From: Bog-756 sp963703145
Lineage (GTDB): Bacteria > Actinomycetota > Acidimicrobiia > Acidimicrobiales > RAAP-2
Direction of reading: 5' to 3'
NCBI GenBank assembly: GCA_963703145.1
Contig: OY969793.1
Span: 4,030,001 to 4,094,000, forward strand
Length of the DNA: 64,000 bases
Shown: in pieces, positions 54,998-63,581 of the stretch
Numbering within the stretch: position 1 is the first letter of the stretch
How the letters are laid out: every line of letters starts with the position of its first letter
Notes under the pieces: generated by a model
Told to the model about the DNA's origin: nothing
The model's database searches: none
What the model saw: only the letters and a program-made list of their open reading frames with translations
Translations under genes and position numbers: made by a program

Positions 54998-55209
54998 CGC
55001 TTCGCTGCTTCCATCAAAGTGCCCCTCCGACGTGCTGTTACCACTCTAAGTAGCGGTGTAACCACAATATCATCAAGTGTGCCGTTTTTCACCACCTGAT
55101 CCGTCGTTTTGCCGGGTCACGACCCCTCCGGTCCCCGGCCAGGGACCACCCCTCGGCGTCACACGAACGTCATCAAATTTGACGGAGGTAGTCCGGTGGG
55201 CTGCGTAGC
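54998..55209. promoter_or_regulatory. Divergent, relatively AT-rich control region
   Basis: This 212-base spacer is the most AT-rich stretch of the neighbourhood. It contains GTTAC/GTAAC inverted repeats (55038-55042 and 55058-55062), a perfect 10-bp palindrome TCAAATTTGA (55173-55182) overlapping TTGACG (55179-55184, -35-like), and TAGCAT (55206-55211) just at the start of the CHAP gene. The elements suggest regulated promoters for both the SGNH-like and CHAP genes. No small gene is seen. Confidence 0.45.
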
Positions 55210-56658
55210 ATGGGGTGGTGCGCATGCGTCCGGGGCAAATTCGGCTGCCAGCGCCGGGTCACGACCCCGTCCCTGGTGCTGATCGTGGCCCTGGTCAGCC
55301 TGGTTTCGGCGGTAATTCCCCTGCTGGCGGGCCATGTCGATGCCGGGGCGTCCGTCCGGCCCCGGGTGTACCAGGGCGGAGGCGTGATCGGCTTCGGCGA
55401 CGCCCAGTCGATCAATGCGACGCCGAGCTCCGCCCTCAGCTCGGTGATGGTGGCGATGACGCCCGACCCGGCCGCCACACAAGCCGCCCAGGGCTACTGG
55501 CTGGCCTCCGCCGACGGCGGGGTGTTCGCCGAGGGCAGCGCCCACTTCTTCGGTTCGCTGGGCTCGCTGCGGCTACAGGGCCCCATCGTGTCCATGGCTG
55601 CCACCCCGGACGGCAACGGCTACTGGCTGGCCGCCATGGACGGCGGGGTGTTCGCCTTCGGCGATGCCGCCTTCTACGGCTCCATGGGTGGCGTCCGACT
55701 CAATCAGCCGATCGTCGGCATGGCGGCGACGCCCGACGGGAAGGGCTACTGGCTGGTGGCCGCCGACGGCGGCATCTTCTCCTTCGGCGACGCGCCGTTC
55801 TTGGGGTCGACGGGTGGACGATCACTGGTGGAGCCCATCACCGGCATGGCGACGACGACCTCGGGCCACGGCTACTGGCTGGTGGCCGCCGACGGTGGCA
55901 TCTTCACCTTCGGCGATGCGCCCTTCTTCGGATCCACCGGCGGCACCCGCCTCAACGACCCGGTGGTCGGGATGGTCGCCGCCCCGCTCGACCAGGGGTA
56001 TCTGCTGGTGGCCACGGACGGTGGGATCTTCGGCTTCGGCAAGGCGCCCTTCTACGGCTCCCTCGGTGGTGGCTACGGCGGGGACCCGGCCAATGTGCCG
56101 CCGGTGGGGGGAATCGTCCTGACCCCGGACGCCCAGGGGTACTGGCTGTTGGAGCCCGACGGGTGGTCGTACGCCTTCTCCAATCCGCCGAGCCCCTCGC
56201 CGTCCCGGACGGCCTCGGCCATCGTGTCCATCGCCAACGGCCAGGTCAACAGCGACCCCGATCGAGGCCAGTTCTGCAACCCCTACGGACCGTGCGAGGA
56301 GTGGTGCGCCCTGTTCGCCACCTGGGTGTGGGAGCGGGCCGGTGTACCGATCCCGTCGTATCCGTTCACCGGCAGCATCTTCAGTTGGGCCGCCGCCCAC
56401 ACCGGGGTGTTGCCGCCGACGGCAATGGCGGTGCCGGGTGACGCCGTGCTCTACGGCACCGGCCCCTGGTCCACGGCGACCTCGGTCCATGTGGGACTGG
56501 TCGTCCAGACCTGGCCCGACGGTGCCGTCGTGACCGTCGAGGGGGATGCCGGGCCGGCCCCGTCGGGCTCGCTGGCTGTGGTGATCAACGGCCCCTACCT
56601 GCCGTCGCAGTCCACGGCCTACAACGGGGTGCCGGTCTACGCCTTCGCCCAGCCCTGA
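55210..56658 (+). CDS. Secreted protein with six repeats and C-terminal CHAP domain
   Basis: A 482-residue protein. A signal-type helix (SLVLIVALVSLVSAVIPLLAG, about 21-40) is followed by six repeats of about 42 residues (GYWLVAADGGIFSFGDAPF type), probably a beta-propeller like that of the CAP-domain protein at 40.8-42.4 kb. The C-terminal 130 residues are a CHAP domain: the catalytic Cys is in CEEWCALFATWVWERAGV and the His in SVHVGLVV, with VTVEGDAG after it; such domains cut peptidoglycan peptides or cross-links. It probably acts in the cell wall. The start is ATG 55210; no strong ribosome binding site is seen. Confidence 0.82.
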   Translation: MGWCACVRGKFGCQRRVTTPSLVLIVALVSLVSAVIPLLAGHVDAGASVRPRVYQGGGVIGFGDAQSINATPSSALSSVMVAMTPDPAATQAAQGYWLASADGGVFAEGSAHFFGSLGSLRLQGPIVSMAATPDGNGYWLAAMDGGVFAFGDAAFYGSMGGVRLNQPIVGMAATPDGKGYWLVAADGGIFSFGDAPFLGSTGGRSLVEPITGMATTTSGHGYWLVAADGGIFTFGDAPFFGSTGGTRLNDPVVGMVAAPLDQGYLLVATDGGIFGFGKAPFYGSLGGGYGGDPANVPPVGGIVLTPDAQGYWLLEPDGWSYAFSNPPSPSPSRTASAIVSIANGQVNSDPDRGQFCNPYGPCEEWCALFATWVWERAGVPIPSYPFTGSIFSWAAAHTGVLPPTAMAVPGDAVLYGTGPWSTATSVHVGLVVQTWPDGAVVTVEGDAGPAPSGSLAVVINGPYLPSQSTAYNGVPVYAFAQP

Positions 56659-56694
56659 CCGTCGCGCCAGGTGCGGACCGGTCCGGCGGATTCC

Positions 56695-57804
56695 TCAGCT
56701 GCGGTTGGCGCCGCTCTCGGCCACCAGTGACTCGAGCACCTGCATGCGGTGGTCGCTAGCCGACCCCCAGGCCTCGGCCAATGCCCAGGCCCGTTTGAGG
56801 AACAGGTGGAGGTCGCACTCCCAGGTGTAGCCGATGGCCCCGAAGACCTGGAGCGACACCCGGGCCGCCTCAACGGCGGCCTCTGCCGCATAGGCCTTGG
56901 CCGCCGAGGACGATCGGGAGGCGCCAGGGTCCCCGGCGTCCAAGGCCCAGGCCGCGGCGTAGACGAGTGGGCGGGCGAACTCCAGGGTCACCTGGGCCCC
57001 GGCCAGCAGGTGCTTGACGGCCTGGAAGCTGCCGATGGGAACCCCGAACTGACGTCGGTCCTTGGCGTAGTCGGCGGCCAGGCGGATCATCGTGGCGGCC
57101 AGTCCGAGGAGCTCGGCGCCCACGGCGACTGCCGCCCGGTCGTGCAGGGCTCCGATGGCCACGGCGGCGTCGGCACCCGAGGCCATCACGGTCTCGGGTG
57201 TGGCCGCCCAGTGCGGGATGCCCAGTCGTCGGGTGGGGTCGAGCGACGAGACGGTGCGGATGGTGACCGCACCGGCCTCCACGATGTGGACCTCGGGGCC
57301 TGGCGCGCCGGACACCGTGTCGTGTGCCGCACCGACCGGCGAGAACAGGATCAACAGGTCGGCACCGTCGGCCCCGGCGATGGGCGTCGGTGAGCCGCCC
57401 ACCGGGATCGGGCCGACGGCAACGGTGATGGTGCCGGCGGCGATGCCCTCGAGCCAGTCGGCCAGACGGGAGGCTCGGTAGGGGTCCTGTCGGTGGTCCT
57501 GCTCCAAGGCGACCAACAAGGGCGCGGCCAGCGCGGTCGTGTCGGTGAGCGGTTCGGGCAGGGCGACCGCACCGGCCTCCTCGACCAGGCGCACCAGGTC
57601 CACCATCCCGAGCCCGAGGCCACCGTGGGCCTCGGGGGCGGACAGTCCGGTCACGCCCAGTCCGGCCAGTGTCGACCACCGGCGGGTCCGGGCAGCGGGT
57701 GCCCCGTAGGCAGTCCGCAGGTGCTCGGGCGTGCACTCGTTGGCCAGCACCTGTCGAACCGCCTGGCGGAACTCGTCTTGTTGGTCGCTGAAGGCGAAGT
57801 GCAT
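56695..57804 (-). CDS. Acyl-CoA dehydrogenase, small subunit-like
   Basis: A 369-residue ACAD-family protein with N-terminal FAFSDQQDEFRQAVRQVL and the C-terminal LAADYAKDRRQFGVPIGSFQAVKHLLA and LQVFGAIGYTWECDLHLFLKRA. As in the similar gene at 48.8 kb, the middle domain lacks the flavin GSD motif of the larger neighbour. It follows the larger ACAD gene by 15 bases and is probably its partner in a heteromeric enzyme. Confidence 0.85.
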   Translation of the reverse strand: MHFAFSDQQDEFRQAVRQVLANECTPEHLRTAYGAPAARTRRWSTLAGLGVTGLSAPEAHGGLGLGMVDLVRLVEEAGAVALPEPLTDTTALAAPLLVALEQDHRQDPYRASRLADWLEGIAAGTITVAVGPIPVGGSPTPIAGADGADLLILFSPVGAAHDTVSGAPGPEVHIVEAGAVTIRTVSSLDPTRRLGIPHWAATPETVMASGADAAVAIGALHDRAAVAVGAELLGLAATMIRLAADYAKDRRQFGVPIGSFQAVKHLLAGAQVTLEFARPLVYAAAWALDAGDPGASRSSSAAKAYAAEAAVEAARVSLQVFGAIGYTWECDLHLFLKRAWALAEAWGSASDHRMQVLESLVAESGANRS

Positions 57805-57819
57805 GCCGATCCCGCCCGC

Positions 57820-58998
57820 TCAGGCCCGCGGGAGCCCGAGCATGCGCTCGGCCACCACGTTGCGTTGGATCTCATTGGTGCCGGCGTAGATGGGGCCGGC
57901 CAGGGCGAACAAGAAACCATCCAGCCAGGGCGCGTCCATCCCCCGACCGTGCAGTTCGGCCTCCGGGCCGAGGAGGGCCAGCGCGGCACGGTGGATGGCG
58001 AGGTCCGTCTCGGACCAGTGGATCTTGTTGGCACTGGCCTCGGGCCCCACCGAGCCTCCGTCCAGCACCCGGGTGGCGGTCCACAGCGTGTTGAGCCGGT
58101 ACGCCTCGGCGGCCATCCAGGCCCGGGCCACGTCGTCGGCGCACCGGGCCGCCCGCGCCGGCGAGGTGATCACGGTGTCGGCGTACAGCCGGACCAGACG
58201 TGCCGCCGCCTCGGTGTAGCGGGCGGGACTGCGCAGGCTGAGGCCCCGCTCCGACCCGGCGGTGGCCATAGCCACGTTCCACCCCCGGCCCTCGCCGCCC
58301 AGGACCTGGCCGTCGGGCACGAAGACGTCCTCGAAGAAGAGTTCGGCGAAGCCGGTCTCGCCGTCGATCTGAGGGATGGGCCGGACCGTGACCCCGGGCG
58401 AGCTCATCTCGATGAGGAAGTAGGTGAGGCCCCGGTGGCGCTCGGCGTCCGGATCGGTGCGGAACAGCCCGAAGCACCACTCGGCGAAGGCCCCACGGGA
58501 CGCCCAGGTCTTCTGGCCGTTCAGCAGCCAGCCGTTCCCCGACGACGACCGCACGGCCCGGCTGCGGATGCCGGCCAGGTCGCTGCCGGCATCGGGCTCG
58601 GACCACCCCTGGCACCAGATCTCTGCTCCCGAGGCCATGGCGGGCAAGAACCGCTGCTGCTGGCCCGGCGTGCCGAACTCGAAGAGGGTGGGGGCCAGTA
58701 GGAACACGCCGTTCTGGCTGACCCGCAGGGGTGCCTGGGCCCGCCAGTACTCCTCCTCGAACACCAGCCACTCGACGATGCCCACCCCCCGGCCACCGAA
58801 CTCCTCGGGCCAGGAGACCACCGACCAACGGTCGTCGAACATGGTCTGTTCCCAGGCGCGGTGGGCTTCGAAGCCCTCGGCCGTGTCGAGCGAGGGCAGC
58901 GACCGAGGTGCGGGGGCGTGGTCGGCCAGCCAGGACCTGGCCTCCAGGCGGAAGGCCTCCTGGGCCGGGGTGCATCGCAAGTCCATCGGTGCGTCCAT
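57820..58998 (-). CDS. Acyl-CoA dehydrogenase, large subunit-like
   Basis: A 392-residue flavoprotein of beta-oxidation type. CQGWSEPDAGSDLAGIRSRAV (in two parts) and TWASRGAFAEWCFGLFRT form the flavin and substrate site; GTNEIQRNVVAERMLGLPRA ends the protein. ATG 58998 was chosen; ATG 58986 (MDLRCTPAQ) is an alternative. The start lies 105 bases from the divergent thiolase gene, with a CTGAC-type palindrome between them, so this ACAD pair and thiolase probably share control. Confidence 0.9.
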   Translation of the reverse strand: MDAPMDLRCTPAQEAFRLEARSWLADHAPAPRSLPSLDTAEGFEAHRAWEQTMFDDRWSVVSWPEEFGGRGVGIVEWLVFEEEYWRAQAPLRVSQNGVFLLAPTLFEFGTPGQQQRFLPAMASGAEIWCQGWSEPDAGSDLAGIRSRAVRSSSGNGWLLNGQKTWASRGAFAEWCFGLFRTDPDAERHRGLTYFLIEMSSPGVTVRPIPQIDGETGFAELFFEDVFVPDGQVLGGEGRGWNVAMATAGSERGLSLRSPARYTEAAARLVRLYADTVITSPARAARCADDVARAWMAAEAYRLNTLWTATRVLDGGSVGPEASANKIHWSETDLAIHRAALALLGPEAELHGRGMDAPWLDGFLFALAGPIYAGTNEIQRNVVAERMLGLPRA

Positions 58999-59066
58999 GG
59001 TCGGGGGTCCCTCGGGGAAGTGGCGGTGCCCATCGCAGCTGGCCGATGTCGGCGGGCAGGTGAAAT

Positions 59067-59081
59067 CTGACACACCGCCAG
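59067..59081. promoter_or_regulatory. Near-perfect palindromic operator (site 4) between ACAD and thiolase genes
   Basis: CTGACACACCGCCAG differs from a perfect inverted repeat by one base (GCCAG for GTCAG). Read on the minus strand it is CTGGCGGTGTGTCAG, matching the GGTNN centre of the other three sites. It lies in the 104-base spacer between the ACAD gene (minus, start 58998) and the thiolase gene (plus, start 59103), where one protein could control both. Confidence 0.5.
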
Positions 59082-59102
59082 AAATCCGGCAACAATGCAT
59101 CT

Positions 59103-60308
59103 ATGCCGAACGCTGTGATCGTCGATGTGGTGCGCACCCCGGTGGGCAAGAAGAACGGCCGCCTCTCGGGCTGGCACGCCGTCGACCTGGCCGCCCAGCC
59201 GTTGCGGGCCCTGATCGAGCGCAACGACCTCGACCCCTCGCTGGTCGAGGACGTGGTCTACGGCTGCACCATGACCGTCGGCGAACAGGCCATGAACATC
59301 GGTCGCAACGCCGCGTTGGCCGCCGGGTTCCCCGAGACCGTGCCGGGGACCACGGTCGACCGGCAGTGCGGCTCCGCACAGCAGGCCGTCCACTTCGCCG
59401 CCCAGGCCGTGATGTCGGGAGCCATGGACATCGTGATCGGCGGCGGCGTCGAGGGGATGAGTCGGGTGCCCATCGGCTCCACCACCGACCACGGACCGGG
59501 CGAGGCCTACGGCCCCACCGTGCACGAGCGGTTCGAGTTCATCCACCAGGGGCTGTCGGCCGAGGAGATCGCCCGGCGGTGGGGCATCGGCCGGGAGGAG
59601 ATGGACCGGTTCGCCCTGCGTTCCCACGACCGGGCGGCCACGGCCATCGCCGAGGGGCGGTTCGACAACGAGATCATCCCGCTGGCCACCCGTCGCGCCC
59701 GGGTCGAGGACAAGGTGGCTATGGCCGGGACCGATGAGGGCGATCCGGCCGGGGAGGGCCCCCTGTCCTTCGACGAGGGGGTGCGGGCCGGGTCCACCTA
59801 CGAGAAGTTGGCCTCGCTTCCGCCCGCCTTCGTGGAGGGAGGCCTGATCACTGCAGCGTCGTCGTCCCAGATCTCCGACGGAGCCGCCGCCGCCCTCATC
59901 ATGTCCGAGGAGCGTGCCGTCCAGCTCGGGCTGACCCCGAGGGCCCGCTTCCACACCTTCGCCGTGGCCGCCAACGACCCGGTGATCATGCTGACGGCGC
60001 CGATCCCGGCCACCACCCTGGTGCTGAAGAAGGCCAAGCTCTCACTCGACGACATCGACCTGATAGAGATCAACGAGGCGTTCGCCTCGGTGGTGTTGGC
60101 CTGGGAGCGGGAGCACCACCCCGACATGGACCGGGTCAACGTGAACGGCGGTGCCATCGCCATCGGCCACCCGACCGGGGGTTCCGGTGCCCGCCTCCTC
60201 GCCACGCTGCTCAACGAGATGGAACGTACCGGTGCCCGCTACGGCCTCCAGACCATGTGTGAGGGCGGGGGACAGGCCAATGCCACCATCATCGAGCGGC
60301 TCGGCTAG
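59103..60308 (+). CDS. Acetyl-CoA C-acyltransferase (thiolase)
   Basis: A 401-residue complete thiolase: nucleophile Cys89 in DRQCGSAQQA, catalytic His in GGAIAIGHPTGGSG (about 356) and second Cys in MCEGGGQANA (about 386). The N-terminus IVDVVRTPVGKKNGRLS is typical of FadA5/FadA-type enzymes. It cleaves 3-ketoacyl-CoA in the last step of beta-oxidation, fitting the divergent ACAD pair. ATG 59103 is the start; little leader is possible because CAACAAT-like elements lie close upstream. Converges with the PAS-GGDEF-EAL gene. Confidence 0.93.
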   Translation: MPNAVIVDVVRTPVGKKNGRLSGWHAVDLAAQPLRALIERNDLDPSLVEDVVYGCTMTVGEQAMNIGRNAALAAGFPETVPGTTVDRQCGSAQQAVHFAAQAVMSGAMDIVIGGGVEGMSRVPIGSTTDHGPGEAYGPTVHERFEFIHQGLSAEEIARRWGIGREEMDRFALRSHDRAATAIAEGRFDNEIIPLATRRARVEDKVAMAGTDEGDPAGEGPLSFDEGVRAGSTYEKLASLPPAFVEGGLITAASSSQISDGAAAALIMSEERAVQLGLTPRARFHTFAVAANDPVIMLTAPIPATTLVLKKAKLSLDDIDLIEINEAFASVVLAWEREHHPDMDRVNVNGGAIAIGHPTGGSGARLLATLLNEMERTGARYGLQTMCEGGGQANATIIERLG

Positions 60309-60339
60309 CGCCGAGGGCTGACTCGGGCGGCGGTCCGGC

Positions 60340-63300
60340 TCAGCTGCCCAGGGCGGCGGTCTCGACGTCCACAGAGACGTGCTTGTTGAAGTCGACGTGA
60401 TCGGCCTGGGTCGGCCGCGACATGAGGTAGCCCTGGTAGAGGTCGCAGCCCAGCTCGGTGACCCGCTGCAGCTGGACAGGGGTCTCGACCCCCTCGGCCA
60501 GGACGACCAGGTCCAGCGCCTTGCTCAGCTGCACGATGGCGGCGACGATGGCCTCGTCGTTCTCGAAGGTGCCGAGCCCGTCCACGAAGGATTTGTCGAT
60601 CTTGAGGATCTTGACCGGGAACCGCTTGAGCTGGGCTAGCGACGAGTAGCCGGTGCCGAAGTCGTCGATGGCCAGGCCCACCCCCATCTCGTGGATGCCG
60701 CCCAGCATGGCGATGGAGGCCGAGGTGTCGCTCATCAGCATGCTCTCGGTGACCTCCATGACCAGCGCCTCGGCGGGGAGCCCCGAGTCGGCCAGCGCCG
60801 AGGCGATGGAGTCGAGGAGCTCCGGGTCGCTCAACTGGTGGGCCGACAGGTTGACCGTGATGTAGGCGTCCTCGGCCCCGGGGAGCTCGGCCCGCCACTT
60901 GGCCATGGTCTGGCACGCCTCGCGCAGGACCCAACGGCCCAGGGTGAAGATGAGGTCGGTCTCCTCGGCGAAGGGGATGAACTCCATCGGGCCGAGCAGT
61001 CCGCGCGAGGGGTGGTGCCAGCGCACGAGCGCTTCCATGGCAACGATCCGGTCGTCCTTGACCGAGGCGATCGGCTGATAGTGGACGGTCAGCTCGTCGT
61101 GTTCGATCGAGTGACGGAGGTCGTCGTAGATCTCCAGGCGGGCCACCGACTTGGCCCGCAGGGACTCGTCGAATACCTCGACGCGCTGGCGACCCTTGTT
61201 CTTGGCCTGGAACATGGCCACGTCGGCCTGCTGGAGGATGTCCTGGCCGGTCTGGCGGCCCCGCATGACGAACGAGACCCCAACGCTGCAGGTGACCACC
61301 ACGTTGCGGCCGGTGGACAGCTGGACCGGCTCGGCCAGCAGCCTCGAGTACTCCGACGCCAGGCTGACCGCCACGCTGACGTCGTGGACGTTCCGGCACA
61401 AGACGACGAACTCGTCGCCGGAGAACCGGCTGACCACGTCACCGCCCCGCACCGCGGACTTGAACCGCTGGGCCAGCGCCAAGAGGACCTCGTCGCCGGC
61501 GGCATGGCCGAACGAGTCGTTGACCAGTTTGAAGCGGTCCAGGTCGATGAAGAGCACAGCCAGGTTGGTGCCCCGCTGCATGGACACCAGCAACTCGCGC
61601 TCCAACTCGTCGTTGAACAGCGAGCGGTTGCCGAGGCCGGTGAGGGAGTCGTGGTAGGCCAGCCAGTGCAGCTGGGCCTCTGCCGCCTTGCGGTCGGTGA
61701 CGTCAGTGAAGGAGCACACCACCATGGGGGACTCGTTCTGTCCGGCCCCCGACAACAGCCGCGAGCTGAGGGACAGCCACTGGCGTCGGCCACTCCCGTC
61801 GGTGACCCCGATGACCACGTCGTCCTCGGACACCCCCGAGGCCAGGGTCTTGGAGTGGGGGAACATGTCGGCGGAGAGGGGATGGCCGTTGGCCTCGATG
61901 GCGATGGACGCCCCGGTGAAGATCTGGTGGCCGGTGTTGGCCTTCAGCCGCTCGCCCAGGATGCGGATGGCCGCCTCGTTGTGGGCGCTCACGTTGCCGC
62001 TCTCGTCGAACAGGACGATGCCCTCGCTGAGGGATGCCACGACGGCCTCGTAGCGTTCCTCGGCAGCCCGTCGGCCCGCCTCGGCCTGGCGGGCGTCGGT
62101 CAGCTCGGTGCACACCACGACCCAGCCCGAGGGCTGGGTGTCGTCCCCGATGAGGGCGTCGATGGAGACGAGGACCTCGACTTCGGACCCGTCCTTGCGG
62201 CGGTGGGAGCGTCGGCCGCGCTCGAGGACGGCGGCACTGTCGGTCCGGTTGGCGGTGACCACGGCACTGATGGACAGGCCGCTCACCTCTTGCTCACTCC
62301 AGCCGTAGATGGCCTCGGCGGCCTCGTTCCAGCTCTCGATCTTGCCCTCGGCGTCGATACCGATGATGGCGTCTGAGACATGGGCGATGAGGCTGGCCCG
62401 GTAGCGGTTGGCCGCCTCGGCCGCCCGGCGCTCGGAGATGTCCCGGCCGATGACCTGGTAGGCGGGCTCGCCGCCCCAGGTGGTGCGGAGGCTGGTGACC
62501 TCCATGAAGGTGGGCTCGGCCGTGATGGGGTTGATGCCCCGCACTTCACCGTGCTCGAAGAACTGTCCGTCCTCGGTGAGCTGGGCCAGGCGCTCTTGGA
62601 CCCCCTCCATCTCGCCGGGGTCGGTGACATCGGCGAGCGGGATGCCGTAGTACTCCTGGACGATCCGCTCGTAGTCGTCGTCGTTGGTGGCTCCAGCCAT
62701 GCGGGCCATGGCCCGGTTCCCGTAGACGATGCGCCCGTGCTGGTGCACGTAGATGATGTCGGGGGAGAGCTCGGTCATGAGCCGGTAGCGGTTCACCAGC
62801 TCACCGAGGACCTGGTCGTACTGCTGCTGGGGGGTGACGTCCATCACCACGCCGACGTAGTTGAAGACGGCTTCGTCGTCGGGGCGGTCCGGGCCAGAGG
62901 GAACCGACAGCGGGGAGGCCCGCACCACGAGGCTGTGGGTGGCACCGTCCGGTGTGGCGACGAGGATCCTCAGGTCGAACTCGGCCGGTGGCGCCCCCCG
63001 TCGGATCGGCTCGATGATGGGCGCCAGCACGGCGTCGCTGAACTGGGTGGTGCTGGTGGGGGTTTCGACGTCGCAGCCGGGACCGAGGCCCGGTGAATCG
63101 TCACCGTCTTCGTCACGGACCAGGGTGAGCGAGGAGCGGGCTGGCAACGCCGCCGGCCCGGTGTCGGCATCGGAGCCTGTCGTGACCACCGAGAAGCCGG
63201 CCGCACCGGCTTCGAACCCCAGGAGCTCCTCGAGCGGCGATGACCATCGCACCAGGTCCTTGGCGGCGTCATAGACCCACGTCAGAGACTGGACCTCGTT

Positions 63301-63423
63301 GGTGGCCAGGTCGACGCCCTGGGGCAGCTCGAAGGCCTTGACGCCGAAGGGCAGGCTCCCGGGCTCGACCCGGTCGAAGACGACCTTCGACTGGCGACGG
63401 CCGGAGTCATTCGTAGTGGCCAT
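60340..63423 (-). CDS. PAS-domain sensor with GGDEF and EAL domains
   Basis: A 1027-residue cytoplasmic c-di-GMP enzyme with no clear membrane helix. Three to four PAS domains lie between about 70 and 580 (for example 'RYRLMTELSPDIIYVHQHG', 'HVSDAIIGIDAEGKIESWN' and 'SEGIVLFDESGNVSAHNEA'). The GGDEF domain follows; its active-site motif reads FSGDEF, a common working variant. The EAL domain has MEALVRW, DDFGTGYSS, KIDKSFV and LAEGVET, so phosphodiesterase activity is likely. It could make or degrade c-di-GMP depending on the PAS signal. Stands alone. Confidence 0.9.
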   Translation of the reverse strand: MATTNDSGRRQSKVVFDRVEPGSLPFGVKAFELPQGVDLATNEVQSLTWVYDAAKDLVRWSSPLEELLGFEAGAAGFSVVTTGSDADTGPAALPARSSLTLVRDEDGDDSPGLGPGCDVETPTSTTQFSDAVLAPIIEPIRRGAPPAEFDLRILVATPDGATHSLVVRASPLSVPSGPDRPDDEAVFNYVGVVMDVTPQQQYDQVLGELVNRYRLMTELSPDIIYVHQHGRIVYGNRAMARMAGATNDDDYERIVQEYYGIPLADVTDPGEMEGVQERLAQLTEDGQFFEHGEVRGINPITAEPTFMEVTSLRTTWGGEPAYQVIGRDISERRAAEAANRYRASLIAHVSDAIIGIDAEGKIESWNEAAEAIYGWSEQEVSGLSISAVVTANRTDSAAVLERGRRSHRRKDGSEVEVLVSIDALIGDDTQPSGWVVVCTELTDARQAEAGRRAAEERYEAVVASLSEGIVLFDESGNVSAHNEAAIRILGERLKANTGHQIFTGASIAIEANGHPLSADMFPHSKTLASGVSEDDVVIGVTDGSGRRQWLSLSSRLLSGAGQNESPMVVCSFTDVTDRKAAEAQLHWLAYHDSLTGLGNRSLFNDELERELLVSMQRGTNLAVLFIDLDRFKLVNDSFGHAAGDEVLLALAQRFKSAVRGGDVVSRFSGDEFVVLCRNVHDVSVAVSLASEYSRLLAEPVQLSTGRNVVVTCSVGVSFVMRGRQTGQDILQQADVAMFQAKNKGRQRVEVFDESLRAKSVARLEIYDDLRHSIEHDELTVHYQPIASVKDDRIVAMEALVRWHHPSRGLLGPMEFIPFAEETDLIFTLGRWVLREACQTMAKWRAELPGAEDAYITVNLSAHQLSDPELLDSIASALADSGLPAEALVMEVTESMLMSDTSASIAMLGGIHEMGVGLAIDDFGTGYSSLAQLKRFPVKILKIDKSFVDGLGTFENDEAIVAAIVQLSKALDLVVLAEGVETPVQLQRVTELGCDLYQGYLMSRPTQADHVDFNKHVSVDVETAALGS

Positions 63424-63581
63424 AGGCAGTAGGTATCGGCCTAGGGGGCCAGGGACTTTAGCCTTGGCGCCGCCTGGCCCACCGAGGTCGGCGGGACCTC
63501 AGTACCCGGTCGCTGGGCCCCTGGACACAGCAGTTGCGTCCGTGGCGGCCGCACGCCCGCGCTGCGGGCCTGACGACCTGC
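63424..63581. promoter_or_regulatory. Spacer upstream of the PAS-GGDEF-EAL gene
   Basis: This 158-base spacer lies between the GGDEF/EAL start (63423, minus) and the ketosynthase stop (63582, minus). I see no operator, strong hairpin or small gene; TAGGCC near 63440 could be part of a promoter on either strand. Confidence 0.25.

Noticed and set aside
63541..63570. CTGACGACCTGCTCAG as a further copy of the shared operator
   Set aside because: The spacing is wrong, only one arm matches, and the GGT core is missing.
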